A stretch of DNA of 64,000 nt from Protaetiibacter larvae. Lineage in GTDB: Bacteria > Actinomycetota > Actinomycetes > Actinomycetales > Microbacteriaceae. Shown in pieces: positions 9,499 to 18,536 of the stretch. The notes beneath the pieces were generated by a model, which was not told the DNA's origin, did no database searches, and saw only the letters and a program-made list of their open reading frames with translations. Numbering within the stretch: position 1 is the first letter of the stretch; every line of letters starts with the position of its first letter. The position numbers were made by a program, and so were the translations under genes. The stretch spans positions 2,046,001 through 2,110,000 of the forward strand of contig NZ_CP043504.1 in the NCBI RefSeq assembly GCF_008365275.1. Reading direction: 5' to 3'.

Positions 9499-10422
9499 TC
9501 AGACCTCCTCCTGTGAGACGGATGCCAGCACGATGGGGGCCGGCGGCGTGGCGTCGACGAAACGGCCGGCGACCAGCTGCATGCGCGTCGCCGCACCGAT
9601 CCCGCGGAAGATGCCGCGCAGCATGGCGCGCTCGGCCGGCCCGCTGCGCGGGTGCCGCCAGGAGCGCAGCATGCGGCGGAAGTTGCGGCCCGCGAGCACC
9701 CCGAACATGCGCACCCCGAGCGGGGGGCGCAGCCGCAGCCACTTGCCGATGAGTCCGCCGAGGCCGAGACCGTAGCCGAGGTAGAGCTTCTCGTAGGCGT
9801 CGTCGTCGCGCGTGTGGGCGTGGTGCACGACGCAGCCGGGGTCGTAGGTGATCGTCCAGCCCGCGTCGAGCAGTCGGCAGAAGATGTCCAGATCCTCGGC
9901 GCCCGCGAGGAGCCGTCCGGCACCGAGCACCTCGTCGAAGCCGCCGATCGACTCGAGCGCCTCACGACGGAACGCCATGAGCGCACCGTGCCCCGCGTCG
10001 AGTCCGTCGATCGTGCGGGTGATGCGCCGCGGTTGGGCGGGGATGTGCTCGGTCGCGGTCGCCGCGTCGATCATCTCCCCCGTCACGGCGCCGACGTCGG
10101 CGTCGGCGAAATGGGCGAGGATGCCCGCGATCCAGCCGTCGATCGCGACGCAGTCGTCGTCGGTGTAGACGAGGAAGTCGCGTGCGCTGGCCGCGAGGCC
10201 CACGTTGCGGGCGATCGAGAGCCCCTTGATGTCGGTGCGCAGATAGCTCGCGCCGGCCTCGAGCGCGACGATGCGCGTCGCAGCGGTCGTCGATGCCGAG
10301 TCGACGACGACGAGCCGGGTCTGCCGCGGCGTGAACCGGACGATCGTCTCGAGGGCGTGCCGCAGCATCTCGGGACGCTCCCGGGTGCACACGACCACCG
10401 CGAGGTCAGCGGGCGACGGCAT
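9499..10422 (-). CDS. GT2-family glycosyltransferase
   Basis: 307 residues beginning LAVVVCTRERPEMLRHALE, the GT-A nucleotide-binding start. LVVVDSAST, then VYTDDDCV supply the metal-binding aspartates, and GGFDEVLGAGRLLAGAEDLDIFCRLL is the acceptor/catalytic motif. The C-terminal third has a hydrophobic Leu/Gly-rich stretch (YLGYGLGLGGLIGKWL) that may be membrane-associated. The start at 10422 overlaps the preceding gene by 17 bases, so translational coupling is likely. It adds a sugar in repeat-unit assembly; donor unknown. Confidence 0.88.
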   Translation of the reverse strand: MPSPADLAVVVCTRERPEMLRHALETIVRFTPRQTRLVVVDSASTTAATRIVALEAGASYLRTDIKGLSIARNVGLAASARDFLVYTDDDCVAIDGWIAGILAHFADADVGAVTGEMIDAATATEHIPAQPRRITRTIDGLDAGHGALMAFRREALESIGGFDEVLGAGRLLAGAEDLDIFCRLLDAGWTITYDPGCVVHHAHTRDDDAYEKLYLGYGLGLGGLIGKWLRLRPPLGVRMFGVLAGRNFRRMLRSWRHPRSGPAERAMLRGIFRGIGAATRMQLVAGRFVDATPPAPIVLASVSQEEV

Positions 10423-11611
10423 CCGCTCTCACCCCCCGAAGCGCGGCACGGTAGGCCGCCACAAGGGCGACGCCCGCCGCCGCCCAGCTGAGCTCGGGCG
10501 CGTGGGCGGCGGCCGCGGCCGCGAGGCGTCGGCGCTCGGCGGGACGCTCGTGCAGCAGCTCGAACTGGCGACGCAGCGCGTCGACGTCGCGGGGTGCGTG
10601 CAGCAGGCCGTGCACGCCGTCCTCCAGCACGGCACCGGCGGCGGTCGAGACGAGCGGAATGCACCCGGCGGCCTGCGCCTCATAGCTCACGAGGGCGCTG
10701 CCCTCCTCGATCGTCGGCAGCACGAGGGCGTGCGCCGCGGCCAGGGCGGCCGCCGGCTCCCGCGTGAACGGATGCAGTTCGACTCCGGGCTGGTCGAGCA
10801 GCGGGGCGAGGAAGGCTCCGTAGGACGGCACGACGTCGCCGAAGATCAGGAATCGCCCCTCGCCCGCCGCCGTCGAGTCGCGCCAGGCCTCGAGCGCGTA
10901 GTGGAGACCTTTGCGGGGCTCCACCCGCCCGAGGAAGAGCACCGTGAGCGGCCCGTCGTCGGGGACGGTCCGCGGCAGCGTCGTTCCCGGTCGGTAGCCG
11001 TAGCGGTGCCGCTGCAGCCGCTCGGCGGGATGCCCGCGATCCAGGAAGCTCTGCTCGACGGGTGCCGATGGCACGAGCACGGCCGTCGCGGCGTCCCATT
11101 CCTGCTGCTCGATCGCGAGGTGCCGCGCGTTCTCGGCATGCGACGCGGTCGCGGGCAGCACGACGCCGAGGCGGGCGCACTCCTCGGCCACCACCCGATA
11201 CGCGTGAGCCGTGTGGGTGTTGGGGGCTTCGCGCAGGCCCGCCGCGCCGATCCCGGCCGCCGCCGCGAGCGTGCGTCGCGCCGCGAGAGGCCAGGCGTGC
11301 ACGACGTCCGGGCGGACGCTGCGCACGACAGCGGCGGCGATGCGGTCATGGCGCGCGAGGGCGCGATCGCGGCCGAGGGCGCGGTGCGGGATGCGCACCC
11401 CGCTGAGCTCGAGGGTGCGCCGCACGCCGGCCGCGCCCGGCACGGGTCGGGCGAGGCTCGCCACCACGAGGTGCACGCGGTGGCCCGCGGCGATCAGCTC
11501 GACGACCTGATTCCACGCCGTCCAGCCGATTCCGGGCGCGCCCAAGGCGTGGGGGAACGAGTAGACGACAGAAAGCCGATCGTTGCTCTCTGATCCGGGG
11601 GTCGACGTCAT
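10406..11611 (-). CDS. GT4-family glycosyltransferase, first gene of the minus-strand operon
   Basis: 401 residues from the ATG at 11611, preceded by GGAGGTGAG at a good distance; longer frames upstream are not supported. The GT-B architecture is clear: an N-terminal domain with a glycine-rich loop (FPHALGAPGIGWTAWNQVVEL) and a C-terminal domain with VLFLGRVEPRKGLHYALEAW and the E-x7-E element in LPTIEEGSALVSYEAQAAG. It opens the long minus-strand run of polysaccharide genes down to 2170. It faces the divergent wzz-like gene across a 265-bp promoter gap. Confidence 0.87.
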   Translation of the reverse strand: MTSTPGSESNDRLSVVYSFPHALGAPGIGWTAWNQVVELIAAGHRVHLVVASLARPVPGAAGVRRTLELSGVRIPHRALGRDRALARHDRIAAAVVRSVRPDVVHAWPLAARRTLAAAAGIGAAGLREAPNTHTAHAYRVVAEECARLGVVLPATASHAENARHLAIEQQEWDAATAVLVPSAPVEQSFLDRGHPAERLQRHRYGYRPGTTLPRTVPDDGPLTVLFLGRVEPRKGLHYALEAWRDSTAAGEGRFLIFGDVVPSYGAFLAPLLDQPGVELHPFTREPAAALAAAHALVLPTIEEGSALVSYEAQAAGCIPLVSTAAGAVLEDGVHGLLHAPRDVDALRRQFELLHERPAERRRLAAAAAAHAPELSWAAAGVALVAAYRAALRGVRADAVAR

Positions 11612-11876
11612 GGCGCTCACCTCCGTCGGGATCAGGTGATGCCTGCCACCATGGATGAGCCCGGGCGGGGAATGCAACCCTTTCGGGGGACGGATGCGCG
11701 CTGTTCGTCCAGTTTTAACATGCGCGCAACATCCCGGTGATGGCGCAGGTAACACGCTTGCTGGCACGCTGTGTGCATTGGAGTAGTCTCCGCATCGCAC
11801 GAAACCCCCCGCCGTGTGAGCGCAAAGGTGCCCTTCCACAAGTCCTCTCGACCCCCGATAGGAAGAAGGCCCAGGA
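11612..11876. promoter_or_regulatory. Divergent promoter region between the two main polysaccharide operons
   Basis: No gene fits in these 265 bases. It must carry the promoters of the minus-strand operon (start 11611) and the plus-strand operon (start 11877). On the plus strand TGGCAC and TAGTCT near 11770-11791, 16 bases apart, are a weak -35/-10 candidate. AGGAAGAAGG just before 11877 is a plausible ribosome site. I see no strong dyad that would be an operator. Confidence 0.45.
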
Positions 11877-12686
11877 ATGGACATTCCCAAGTACCTGCAG
11901 ATCCTGTGGAGCTCCAAGTGGCTGCTTCTCGTGGGTCTCGTGGTCGCTGTGATCGCCGCGTTCGCCGCCGGCTACACGATCTCCGACGGGCACCTCCAAT
12001 CCCGCACCCTCCCCGTGTACCGTGCCACCTCGACGGTGCTCGTCGGCAGCGCGAGCCAGCCGATCTTCGGCTCCGAGATCCCCGGGCAGACGGTCGCCGA
12101 GGGCACGACCGCGCCGCAAGCGCGCGACCTCACCCAGACGGCCGTCGTCTACGCCTACATCGTCGCGGGGTCGGAGATCCGCGCGCAGGTCGAGGAGAAG
12201 ATCGGCGCACTCGCCTCCACCGAGTCGATCTCGGCCGTCCGTCGCACCACCCAGCCGGGCGGCGACGAGCAGAACCCGGGCCGATTCTCGCTGCCGATCC
12301 TCGACATCGCGGGATTCTCGACGAACCCCTCGCGCGCGGAGGAGATCTCGCGCACCGCCAACGACGTGTTCCAGCAGTACGTCGCCGATGAGCAGTCGGA
12401 TGCCGCGATCCCCGTGGACTCGCGCGTGCAGTTGAGCACGATCGACGAGGCCGCCGCGGTGAACGTCAGCAAGTCGAGCTCGATCCTGCCGCTCATGGCC
12501 ACCGGTCTCGCCGTCTTCCTCGCCTTCGTGATCGCCGCCTTCGCCCGCTGGAACGTGCGTGAGAACCGGGCGCGCGCGAAGGCGAAGGCGGAGCAGTCGC
12601 ACGAGGCGCAGCCCTCGACAGTGCGGAGCACCCCGCAAGGGCTCCCGGGGATCCCCGCAGCACAGCTGGCGTCCGAGTCGCACTGA
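11877..12686 (+). CDS. Wzz/YveK-like polysaccharide chain-length protein without kinase domain
   Basis: 269 residues. A first transmembrane helix (about 14-34), a periplasm-side domain with the typical YRATSTVLVG and ARDLTQTAVVYAYIV segments, and a second helix (about 200-220) give the PCP/Wzz topology. The 50-residue cytoplasmic tail is Arg/Lys/Ala-rich and has no Walker A or tyrosine cluster. In Firmicutes such proteins pair with a separate tyrosine autokinase, but none is encoded nearby. It probably sets polymer length with the Wzy-like protein encoded next. First gene of the plus-strand operon. Confidence 0.82.
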   Translation: MDIPKYLQILWSSKWLLLVGLVVAVIAAFAAGYTISDGHLQSRTLPVYRATSTVLVGSASQPIFGSEIPGQTVAEGTTAPQARDLTQTAVVYAYIVAGSEIRAQVEEKIGALASTESISAVRRTTQPGGDEQNPGRFSLPILDIAGFSTNPSRAEEISRTANDVFQQYVADEQSDAAIPVDSRVQLSTIDEAAAVNVSKSSSILPLMATGLAVFLAFVIAAFARWNVRENRARAKAKAEQSHEAQPSTVRSTPQGLPGIPAAQLASESH

Positions 12687-12698
12687 TCGGGCACCGCC

Positions 12699-14105
12699 AT
12701 GGCGCTCACCACGACGACGGGGACACCCCCCGAGACGAGACCGTACGGCTCACGGATCCTCGGTCCCACCACGGCCCTGTTCGCCCTGCTCGCGGTGATC
12801 ATGTTCATCCCGATCCGGGCCTACGCGATCCCGGCGGGGCTGCCGTTCGAACTCGAGCCGTACCGGCTGCTGCTCGTGCTCGTGCTCGTGGGCAGCGCGA
12901 TCGTGCTCATCTCGACGCCGGGGCTCCGCTTGCGGCGCGTGCGCTTCGGCATCCCGATCGCGATCTTCATCGGCACGCTCGTGCTCTCGATCATCGTCAA
13001 CGCGGTGCCGCTCGCGCGGGAGGGACTGCTCGGGACGGCCTTCGGCGGCCTCCTCAACCTGCTCTTCGTGCTGTCGATGTTCTTCCTCGTGAACCAGTTC
13101 CTCACGGGCGAGCGACTCGTCATGTCGGTGCTCACCTTCCTCGCCTGGTCGGGGGGCTTCGTGGCTGCGGCGGCCGTGTTCGAGCGCGCGACACGCATCA
13201 ACGTGTTCCTGCGGATCGGCGATCTGCTGCCGCTCACGCTCCTGCGCGACGCGGTCGACGCGTATCGCGCGGGCGGCTCCCGCTCCTTCGGGTCCGCGCA
13301 GCACCCCATCGCGCTCTCGGTGATGCTGTGCATGCTCCTGCCGCTCGTGGTGTACCTCGCCCGGTACGCGACGCGACCGCTCAACGCGGTCTCGCGCGCG
13401 ATCCTCTACGGCGGTCTCGGGCTGGTGATCGTCGCGGGCATCGCGGTCGCGGTCTCCCGCACCGGCGTGGTCGTGCTCGCCGTCATGTTCCTCGCGACCC
13501 TGCTGCTGAGACCGCTCATCGCCGTCGGCGCCGTCGCCATCACCCTGCCGCTGCTGCTCGTCGGGCTCGTCGTGACCCCGAAGACCATCGAGACCACGCT
13601 GCTCTCCTTCCTCGACGTCGACTCCCTCATCGCCTCGCAGTACACCTCGGCGGGATGGGGCGGGGCGGGGCGGCTCGCCGACCTCGGTCCCGCGTTCGCG
13701 CAGGTCGCGCAGCATCCGATCTTCGGCGGCGGCTACGGCGGGCGGATCGTGGTGGGCGAGGACAAGAACGGCTTCATCCTCGACAATCAGGTGCTCGCGA
13801 TTCTCATGGATGCGGGGGTGATCGGGGTGATCGGCCTCGCGATCTTCCTCGTCGTGCCGACCGTCGTGCTGTATCGGCACTCGATGCTGCGCCGGGTGCC
13901 CCGTCGATTCCGGGACCTCGCCTTCGTGATCGCCACGGCGACCGTCGGCTACGCGGCTGCGATGTTCTTCTACGACGCCTTCGGGTTCATGCAGACGCTC
14001 TTCGTGCTGTGCGTGCTGTGGGCGGTCGGGTCCTGGCTGCTCACCCGCGCACCCGATGAGGCGATCGCGACCGAACCGGCCGTCGCGGAACGGCTGGACG
14101 CATGA
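12699..14105 (+). CDS. Wzy-like polysaccharide polymerase / O-antigen ligase family membrane protein
   Basis: 468 residues with about eleven hydrophobic segments and a large outside loop near residues 300-370 holding GGYGGRIVVGEDKNGFILDNQ, the position and style of the Wzy_C/O-antigen-ligase loop. These integral membrane proteins join lipid-linked repeat units outside the membrane. It starts 12 bases after the chain-length gene, and its stop overlaps the next start (ATGA). Whether it is a polymerase or a ligase cannot be told from sequence; a polymerase is expected from the Wzx/Wzz neighbours. Confidence 0.82.
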   Translation: MALTTTTGTPPETRPYGSRILGPTTALFALLAVIMFIPIRAYAIPAGLPFELEPYRLLLVLVLVGSAIVLISTPGLRLRRVRFGIPIAIFIGTLVLSIIVNAVPLAREGLLGTAFGGLLNLLFVLSMFFLVNQFLTGERLVMSVLTFLAWSGGFVAAAAVFERATRINVFLRIGDLLPLTLLRDAVDAYRAGGSRSFGSAQHPIALSVMLCMLLPLVVYLARYATRPLNAVSRAILYGGLGLVIVAGIAVAVSRTGVVVLAVMFLATLLLRPLIAVGAVAITLPLLLVGLVVTPKTIETTLLSFLDVDSLIASQYTSAGWGGAGRLADLGPAFAQVAQHPIFGGGYGGRIVVGEDKNGFILDNQVLAILMDAGVIGVIGLAIFLVVPTVVLYRHSMLRRVPRRFRDLAFVIATATVGYAAAMFFYDAFGFMQTLFVLCVLWAVGSWLLTRAPDEAIATEPAVAERLDA

Positions 14106-14938
14106 GCGCCGCGATGAGCGTCATCGTTCCCGCGCACGACGAGGCGACGATCATCGTCGACAATCTCGCGCGCATGATCGCCGGCGACCCGGACGGTCGG
14201 CTCGAGGTGATCGTCGTCGCGAACGGCTGCACCGACGACACCGCCGAGCGGGCGCGCTCGGTCGATGCGCGCATCCGGGTCGTCGAACTCGGCGCGAGCT
14301 CGAAGATCGCCGCCCTCACCGCGGGCGACCGGGCCGCTTCGCATCCGGTCCGTGCCTTCGTCGACGCCGACGTGCGCGTCGACTCGGCCACCTTGATCGC
14401 CCTCGCCGAGCTGCTCTCCGCGCCGGGCGGCCCGCTCGCGGCGGCTCCCGCCCTCGTGGTCGACGCGAGCCGGTCGAGCTGGCTCGCACGCCAGTACTTC
14501 CGGGTGTGGGAGCACTCCGACTACCGCCGCCGCGGGCACATCGGATCCGGGATCTACGGCCTCTCCGCGCTCGGGCGCGCCCGGTTCGCGGAGTTCCCGG
14601 AGATCATCGCCGACGACCGCTGGGTGGAGCTGCAGTTCGCCGCGCACGAGCGCGACACGAGCCCGGGCACCTTCACGGTTCCGGCTCCGCGCACCCTCCG
14701 CGCCCAGATCCGTCGCGCGACCCGCATCGCGGCCGGCAATCGCGAGCTCGGCGAACGGTTCCCCGAGCTCGGGGGCCGAACCTCGTCCTCGGGGGTGCGC
14801 CGCCTCGTGGCGCGCGTCGCCCGGCGGCCGAGCCTCTGGGTGGCGCTGCCCGTGTACGCCGCCGGCTACCTCGCGCCCCGCTTCGCCCCGCGCGGCGCCG
14901 TCACGGGCTGGATGCGCGACGAGACGAGCCGCACGTGA
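14102..14938 (+). CDS. GT2-family glycosyltransferase
   Basis: 278 residues. MSVIVPAHDEATIIVDNLARM opens the GT-A fold; EVIVVANGCTDDT and AFVDADVRV carry the nucleotide and metal sites. A later GSGIYGLSALGRARFAEF segment and IIADDRWVE are acceptor-side features also seen in the GT2 gene at 40567. One C-terminal hydrophobic stretch (LPVYAAGYLAPRFAP) may touch the membrane. ATGA overlap with the upstream gene and GTGA overlap with the downstream flippase gene show tight coupling. Confidence 0.87.
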   Translation: MSAAMSVIVPAHDEATIIVDNLARMIAGDPDGRLEVIVVANGCTDDTAERARSVDARIRVVELGASSKIAALTAGDRAASHPVRAFVDADVRVDSATLIALAELLSAPGGPLAAAPALVVDASRSSWLARQYFRVWEHSDYRRRGHIGSGIYGLSALGRARFAEFPEIIADDRWVELQFAAHERDTSPGTFTVPAPRTLRAQIRRATRIAAGNRELGERFPELGGRTSSSGVRRLVARVARRPSLWVALPVYAAGYLAPRFAPRGAVTGWMRDETSRT

Positions 14939-16503
14939 GCGACGGCGCGCGCGCGATCCCCGACGACCTCGCGCGGAAGGCGACGCGCGGCACGGCGGTC
15001 ACCGCGGGCGGGCTCTGGATGAAGACCCTCGTGCAGATGGCGTCGACGGTGCTCCTCGCGCGGCTGCTCGCCCCCTCCGACTTCGGTCTGCTCGCGATGG
15101 TGACCGCGGTCGTCGGCGCCGCCGATCTGATGCGCGACTTCGGGCTCACGGGCGCCGTCATCCAGGCGCGCGCGATCGGCGAACGCGGCTGGGCGTCGAT
15201 CATGTGGCTCTCCCTGCTGCTGGGCACCGGCTTCAGCGTGATCGTCGCCGCCCTCGCTCCGCTCCTCGCCTGGCTCTACGGGGAGCCGCGGCTCATCGTG
15301 CTCACCCTGGTCATCGCGCCGACACTGCTCATCAACGGACTCGCGATGCCGTTGCAGGCGCGCCTGCAACGCGAACTGCGGTTCGGTGCACTCGCCCAGC
15401 TCGACGTCGTCTCGATGGTGGTCGGGGTGGCGCTGTCGATCGGTGCGGCGTTGCTCGGCTGGGGCGTCTGGGCGCTCGTGGTGCTCGCCGGCGCCGGGCA
15501 GCTCTACCGCCTCATCGCGCTGTGGGTGCTCGTGCGCCCCCGCTTCGGCCGGCCGCGGATCGGCGCGGAGGTGAAACCGCTGCTGAGCATGGGCGGCAGC
15601 ATCTTCGGAGTGCAGCTGCTCAACTACGCGGCCAAGAATCTCGACAACGTCATCATCGGCCAGCAGCTCGGCCCCACCCAGCTCGGCTTCTACTCGCGCG
15701 CCTACGCGCTCTTCCTGCTCCCCCTGCAACAGCTCAACGGACCGCTCGGGCGCGTCGCCCTGCCGGTGCTGAGCACGCTCCAGGACGACCCCGAGCGCTA
15801 CCGCCGCTACATCCGCGGCTCCCTGCTCGTCATCGGATACCTCACGCTGCCCGCCTACGCGGTGGCGGCGGCACTCTCCGGACCGCTCATCGAACTGCTG
15901 CTCGGTCCCGGATGGGGGCCCGCGGCTCTCGTGTTCTCGCTCCTGGCGATCGCCGGCATGTGTCACGCGATCGCGAACGTGCAGGGCTGGCTGTACATCA
16001 CCCTCGGGCGTGCGCACCGGCAGTTCCTGTACTTCCTGATCACCAAGCCCGTGCTCGTCGGCGGCTTCATCCTGGGTGTCGTCTGGAACGGCATCTACGG
16101 CGTCGCCGCGATGTACGCGATCGTGACCGTGCTCGAGCTCGTCCCGGGCTTCGTCATCGCGATCCGAGGCACCTTCGTGCGGGCCGGGGACGTCGTGCGG
16201 CCGGTCGTGCGGCCGCTCATCCTCGCGCTGCTCGGCTTCGGCGCCGCGGCGGCCTCGACGTGGACCATCCAGCTGCCGGACATCCTCGAGCTGCTGATCG
16301 GCGGCGCCGCCGGACTCGCACCCGCATTGCTCGCCCTCGCGCTGCCGGCCTACCGCCGGGACCTCGCGGAGCTCGTGTCGTTCGCCCGACGGATGCGCGG
16401 CGGCCGATCCGCCGTCGACCCGGCGGTCGATCCGATCGAGGATCCCGCCCTCGAGCTCTCGACCGAACCCGGACTGCAGGTGGCGGAGGGCGGATCTCGA
16501 TGA
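14935..16503 (+). CDS. Wzx-like polysaccharide flippase (MOP superfamily)
   Basis: 522 residues from the GTG at 14935, which overlaps the previous stop; the longer in-frame extension upstream is a shadow. About 14 hydrophobic helices. The N-terminus TRGTAVTAGGLWMKTLVQ, then LLARLLAPSDFGLLAMV, is the hallmark of the lipopolysaccharide-exporter branch (AmsL/WzxC type). It moves the lipid-linked repeat unit across the membrane. The last 40 residues are cytoplasmic, Asp/Pro-rich and probably disordered. Confidence 0.9.
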   Translation: MSDGARAIPDDLARKATRGTAVTAGGLWMKTLVQMASTVLLARLLAPSDFGLLAMVTAVVGAADLMRDFGLTGAVIQARAIGERGWASIMWLSLLLGTGFSVIVAALAPLLAWLYGEPRLIVLTLVIAPTLLINGLAMPLQARLQRELRFGALAQLDVVSMVVGVALSIGAALLGWGVWALVVLAGAGQLYRLIALWVLVRPRFGRPRIGAEVKPLLSMGGSIFGVQLLNYAAKNLDNVIIGQQLGPTQLGFYSRAYALFLLPLQQLNGPLGRVALPVLSTLQDDPERYRRYIRGSLLVIGYLTLPAYAVAAALSGPLIELLLGPGWGPAALVFSLLAIAGMCHAIANVQGWLYITLGRAHRQFLYFLITKPVLVGGFILGVVWNGIYGVAAMYAIVTVLELVPGFVIAIRGTFVRAGDVVRPVVRPLILALLGFGAAAASTWTIQLPDILELLIGGAAGLAPALLALALPAYRRDLAELVSFARRMRGGRSAVDPAVDPIEDPALELSTEPGLQVAEGGSR

Positions 16504-17381
16504 CGCGTGCCCCGTCGGCGATCGCGCTCGCCGCGATCCTGGCGCTCGCACTGACCGCCTGCGAGGAGCAGGCTCCCCTCACCCACCGTCCTCCGGAACC
16601 CGTCGCCACCCAGCTCCCGGAAGACGCCCCGGTCGTCGACGAGGTCACCTCGATCGCGGTCGTGGGCGACTCCATCACCCTCGGGGTGCACGCCTGCCCG
16701 GGTGAGGACGTCTGCGCCTCCGGCTCCTGGGCGACCGGCGACGACCCCCGCGTCGGCTCCCTCCGGGATCGGGCGCGCGCCCAGAACCCGGGGGTCACGG
16801 TCGAGGCGTTCGCCCGCAGCGGCGCCCGGATGTCGGCGGCGGCCGCCGCGGGTCCCCAGCTCGTCGACGCCGACCCCGGGCTCGCGATCGTGCTGCTCGG
16901 CGCCAACGACGCCTGTGCGCGGAGGGTCGAGGGGATGACATCCCCCGAGGACTTCCGCGCCCAGCTGACCACCCTGCTCGAGGCGCTCGCGACCGCGCCC
17001 GGCCGACCGTACGTGCTCGTCATGTCGGTGCCCGATCTGCAGCTCGTGTGGGAGGCCCTGCACGACGAGAACGGCGCCCTCAAGGCCTGGGCGGCGAACC
17101 CCTCCTGCCAGTCCCTCTTCGCGGATGCGGGGTCGACGACCGCCGATGCCGTCGAACGCCGCGCCCAGGTGGCCGACCGCGTCGACGCCTTCAACGCGAT
17201 CATCGGGGAGGTCTGCGGGGCGACCCCGCGGTGCGCCACCGACGGCGGCGCCCTGCACGCGCACGCCTTCACCCGCGACGAGATCTCCCCCATCGACTAC
17301 TTCCATCCCTCGCTGCTGGGCCAGACGACGATCTCCCAGCTGGTGTGGACGGCCCTCGCCGCGGTGCCGGTGGAGCCCTGA
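16500..17381 (+). CDS. SGNH/GDSL hydrolase lipoprotein
   Basis: 293 residues. The signal peptide ends with the lipobox LTAC, so the mature protein is anchored by Cys18. SGNH blocks are visible: VVGDSITLG (nucleophile Ser), ARSGARMS (block II Gly), LGANDAC (block III Asn) and DYFHPS (catalytic Asp and His). The family includes esterases and sugar O-acetylesterases. In this operon, with acetyltransferases in the locus, removal of acetyl or acyl groups from the exported polysaccharide is a reasonable inference. The start overlaps the flippase stop and the end overlaps the next start by one base. Confidence 0.9.
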   Translation: MTRAPSAIALAAILALALTACEEQAPLTHRPPEPVATQLPEDAPVVDEVTSIAVVGDSITLGVHACPGEDVCASGSWATGDDPRVGSLRDRARAQNPGVTVEAFARSGARMSAAAAAGPQLVDADPGLAIVLLGANDACARRVEGMTSPEDFRAQLTTLLEALATAPGRPYVLVMSVPDLQLVWEALHDENGALKAWAANPSCQSLFADAGSTTADAVERRAQVADRVDAFNAIIGEVCGATPRCATDGGALHAHAFTRDEISPIDYFHPSLLGQTTISQLVWTALAAVPVEP

Positions 17382-18529
17382 TGCGTCGCCCGCGCACCGC
17401 CTCCTCCGCGGCGCTCGCCGCGGGGGCGCTCCTCGCCCTCACGGCATGCGTCGCCCCCGCCTCCGCGCCGAGCGGAGCACCCGGCGAGACCCGCTACGCC
17501 GCGCCGTCGGGGAGCGGCGACTGCAGCAAGGCGGCCCCGTGCACGCTCGCCACGGCGCTCACCCGGACTCCGGCGGGCGGGACCGTCGAGCTCGCGGAGG
17601 GCGACTACGGTGACCTGACACTGCGCGACGGCGGCGGCACCCCGGAGGCGCCCCTCACCGTCCGCGCCGCCGACGGCGTCGTCGCCCGATTCGGCGAACT
17701 GCGGTCGTCGACGCCGGTCGTCTGGGCGGGGATCCGCGTGGAGGGCGCCTGGTTCCTCGACGACGGCGCCGACGGCTCCCGCATCGAAGGCTCGGAGGTC
17801 GACGGCGGAGGGATCTTCGTGCGTGCGGACCACGTCGAGGTGCGCGACTCGCTCATCCACAACGGGAGCTCGCTCGACGGCATCCAGATCGGCGGGGCGA
17901 GCGATGTGCTCATCGCGGGCAACACCATCCGCGACTTCGACCAGGAGGTCGACAACGGTCGTCACGCGGACTGCATCCAGCTCTTCGACGTCGACGACGT
18001 CGAGATCCGCGGCAACCGGATCTCCTCCTGCTACAACGCCGGCATCATCATCTCGGGCGGGGGCCGCGGCATCGTCGACGTCGTCATCGAGGCGAACTTC
18101 GTGCAGGGCTGCGTCGAGGTGTCCGACCGCTGCGGCGGCGGCTCTGCGGCCGAGTTGCGCGATCCGGGCGCCCGCGGCCTCGTGGTGCGCAACAACACCT
18201 TCCTCGACGGTTCGGTGCGCTGGGGCTCGGTGCCGGGCAACGTCTTCGACCGCAATATCGTCGGCTACCTGAGCGAGTGCGCATCGGTCGTGAGCAACAC
18301 GATCGTGACCGAGTGGAACCGCAAGATGTGCAAGCGGCCGGACTGGCTGGATGCGGACGGCAACCGCGAGGGCGCGGTCGACGTGGTCGACCGCGTGGGC
18401 GGCGACCTGCATCCGACCGATGCGGATCAGGTGCGGATCGAGCCCGTCGGCGACGGACAGCCGGCACCGGCCGGCATCGACGGCGATGAGCTCGCCGACG
18501 ATGTGGCCGGTGCCGCGAACGCTCCCTGA
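17381..18529 (+). CDS. Right-handed parallel beta-helix lipoprotein, paralogue of 2170-3729
   Basis: 382 residues with lipobox LTAC near residue 22. Beta-helix rungs fill residues about 60-300. The sequence tracks the secreted paralogue at 2170-3729 rung for rung (DGIQIGGASDVLIAGNTI, CYNAGIIIS, FDRNIVGYLSEC), with the cysteines conserved, but it lacks the C-terminal Ig-like domain and is membrane-anchored instead of released. The two copies lie in the two divergent operons of the locus. A polysaccharide lyase, epimerase or binding role is possible; I see no catalytic motif that would decide. It ends the plus-strand operon. Confidence 0.83.
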   Translation: MRRPRTASSAALAAGALLALTACVAPASAPSGAPGETRYAAPSGSGDCSKAAPCTLATALTRTPAGGTVELAEGDYGDLTLRDGGGTPEAPLTVRAADGVVARFGELRSSTPVVWAGIRVEGAWFLDDGADGSRIEGSEVDGGGIFVRADHVEVRDSLIHNGSSLDGIQIGGASDVLIAGNTIRDFDQEVDNGRHADCIQLFDVDDVEIRGNRISSCYNAGIIISGGGRGIVDVVIEANFVQGCVEVSDRCGGGSAAELRDPGARGLVVRNNTFLDGSVRWGSVPGNVFDRNIVGYLSECASVVSNTIVTEWNRKMCKRPDWLDADGNREGAVDVVDRVGGDLHPTDADQVRIEPVGDGQPAPAGIDGDELADDVAGAANAP

Positions 18530-18536
18530 GCCGCGT

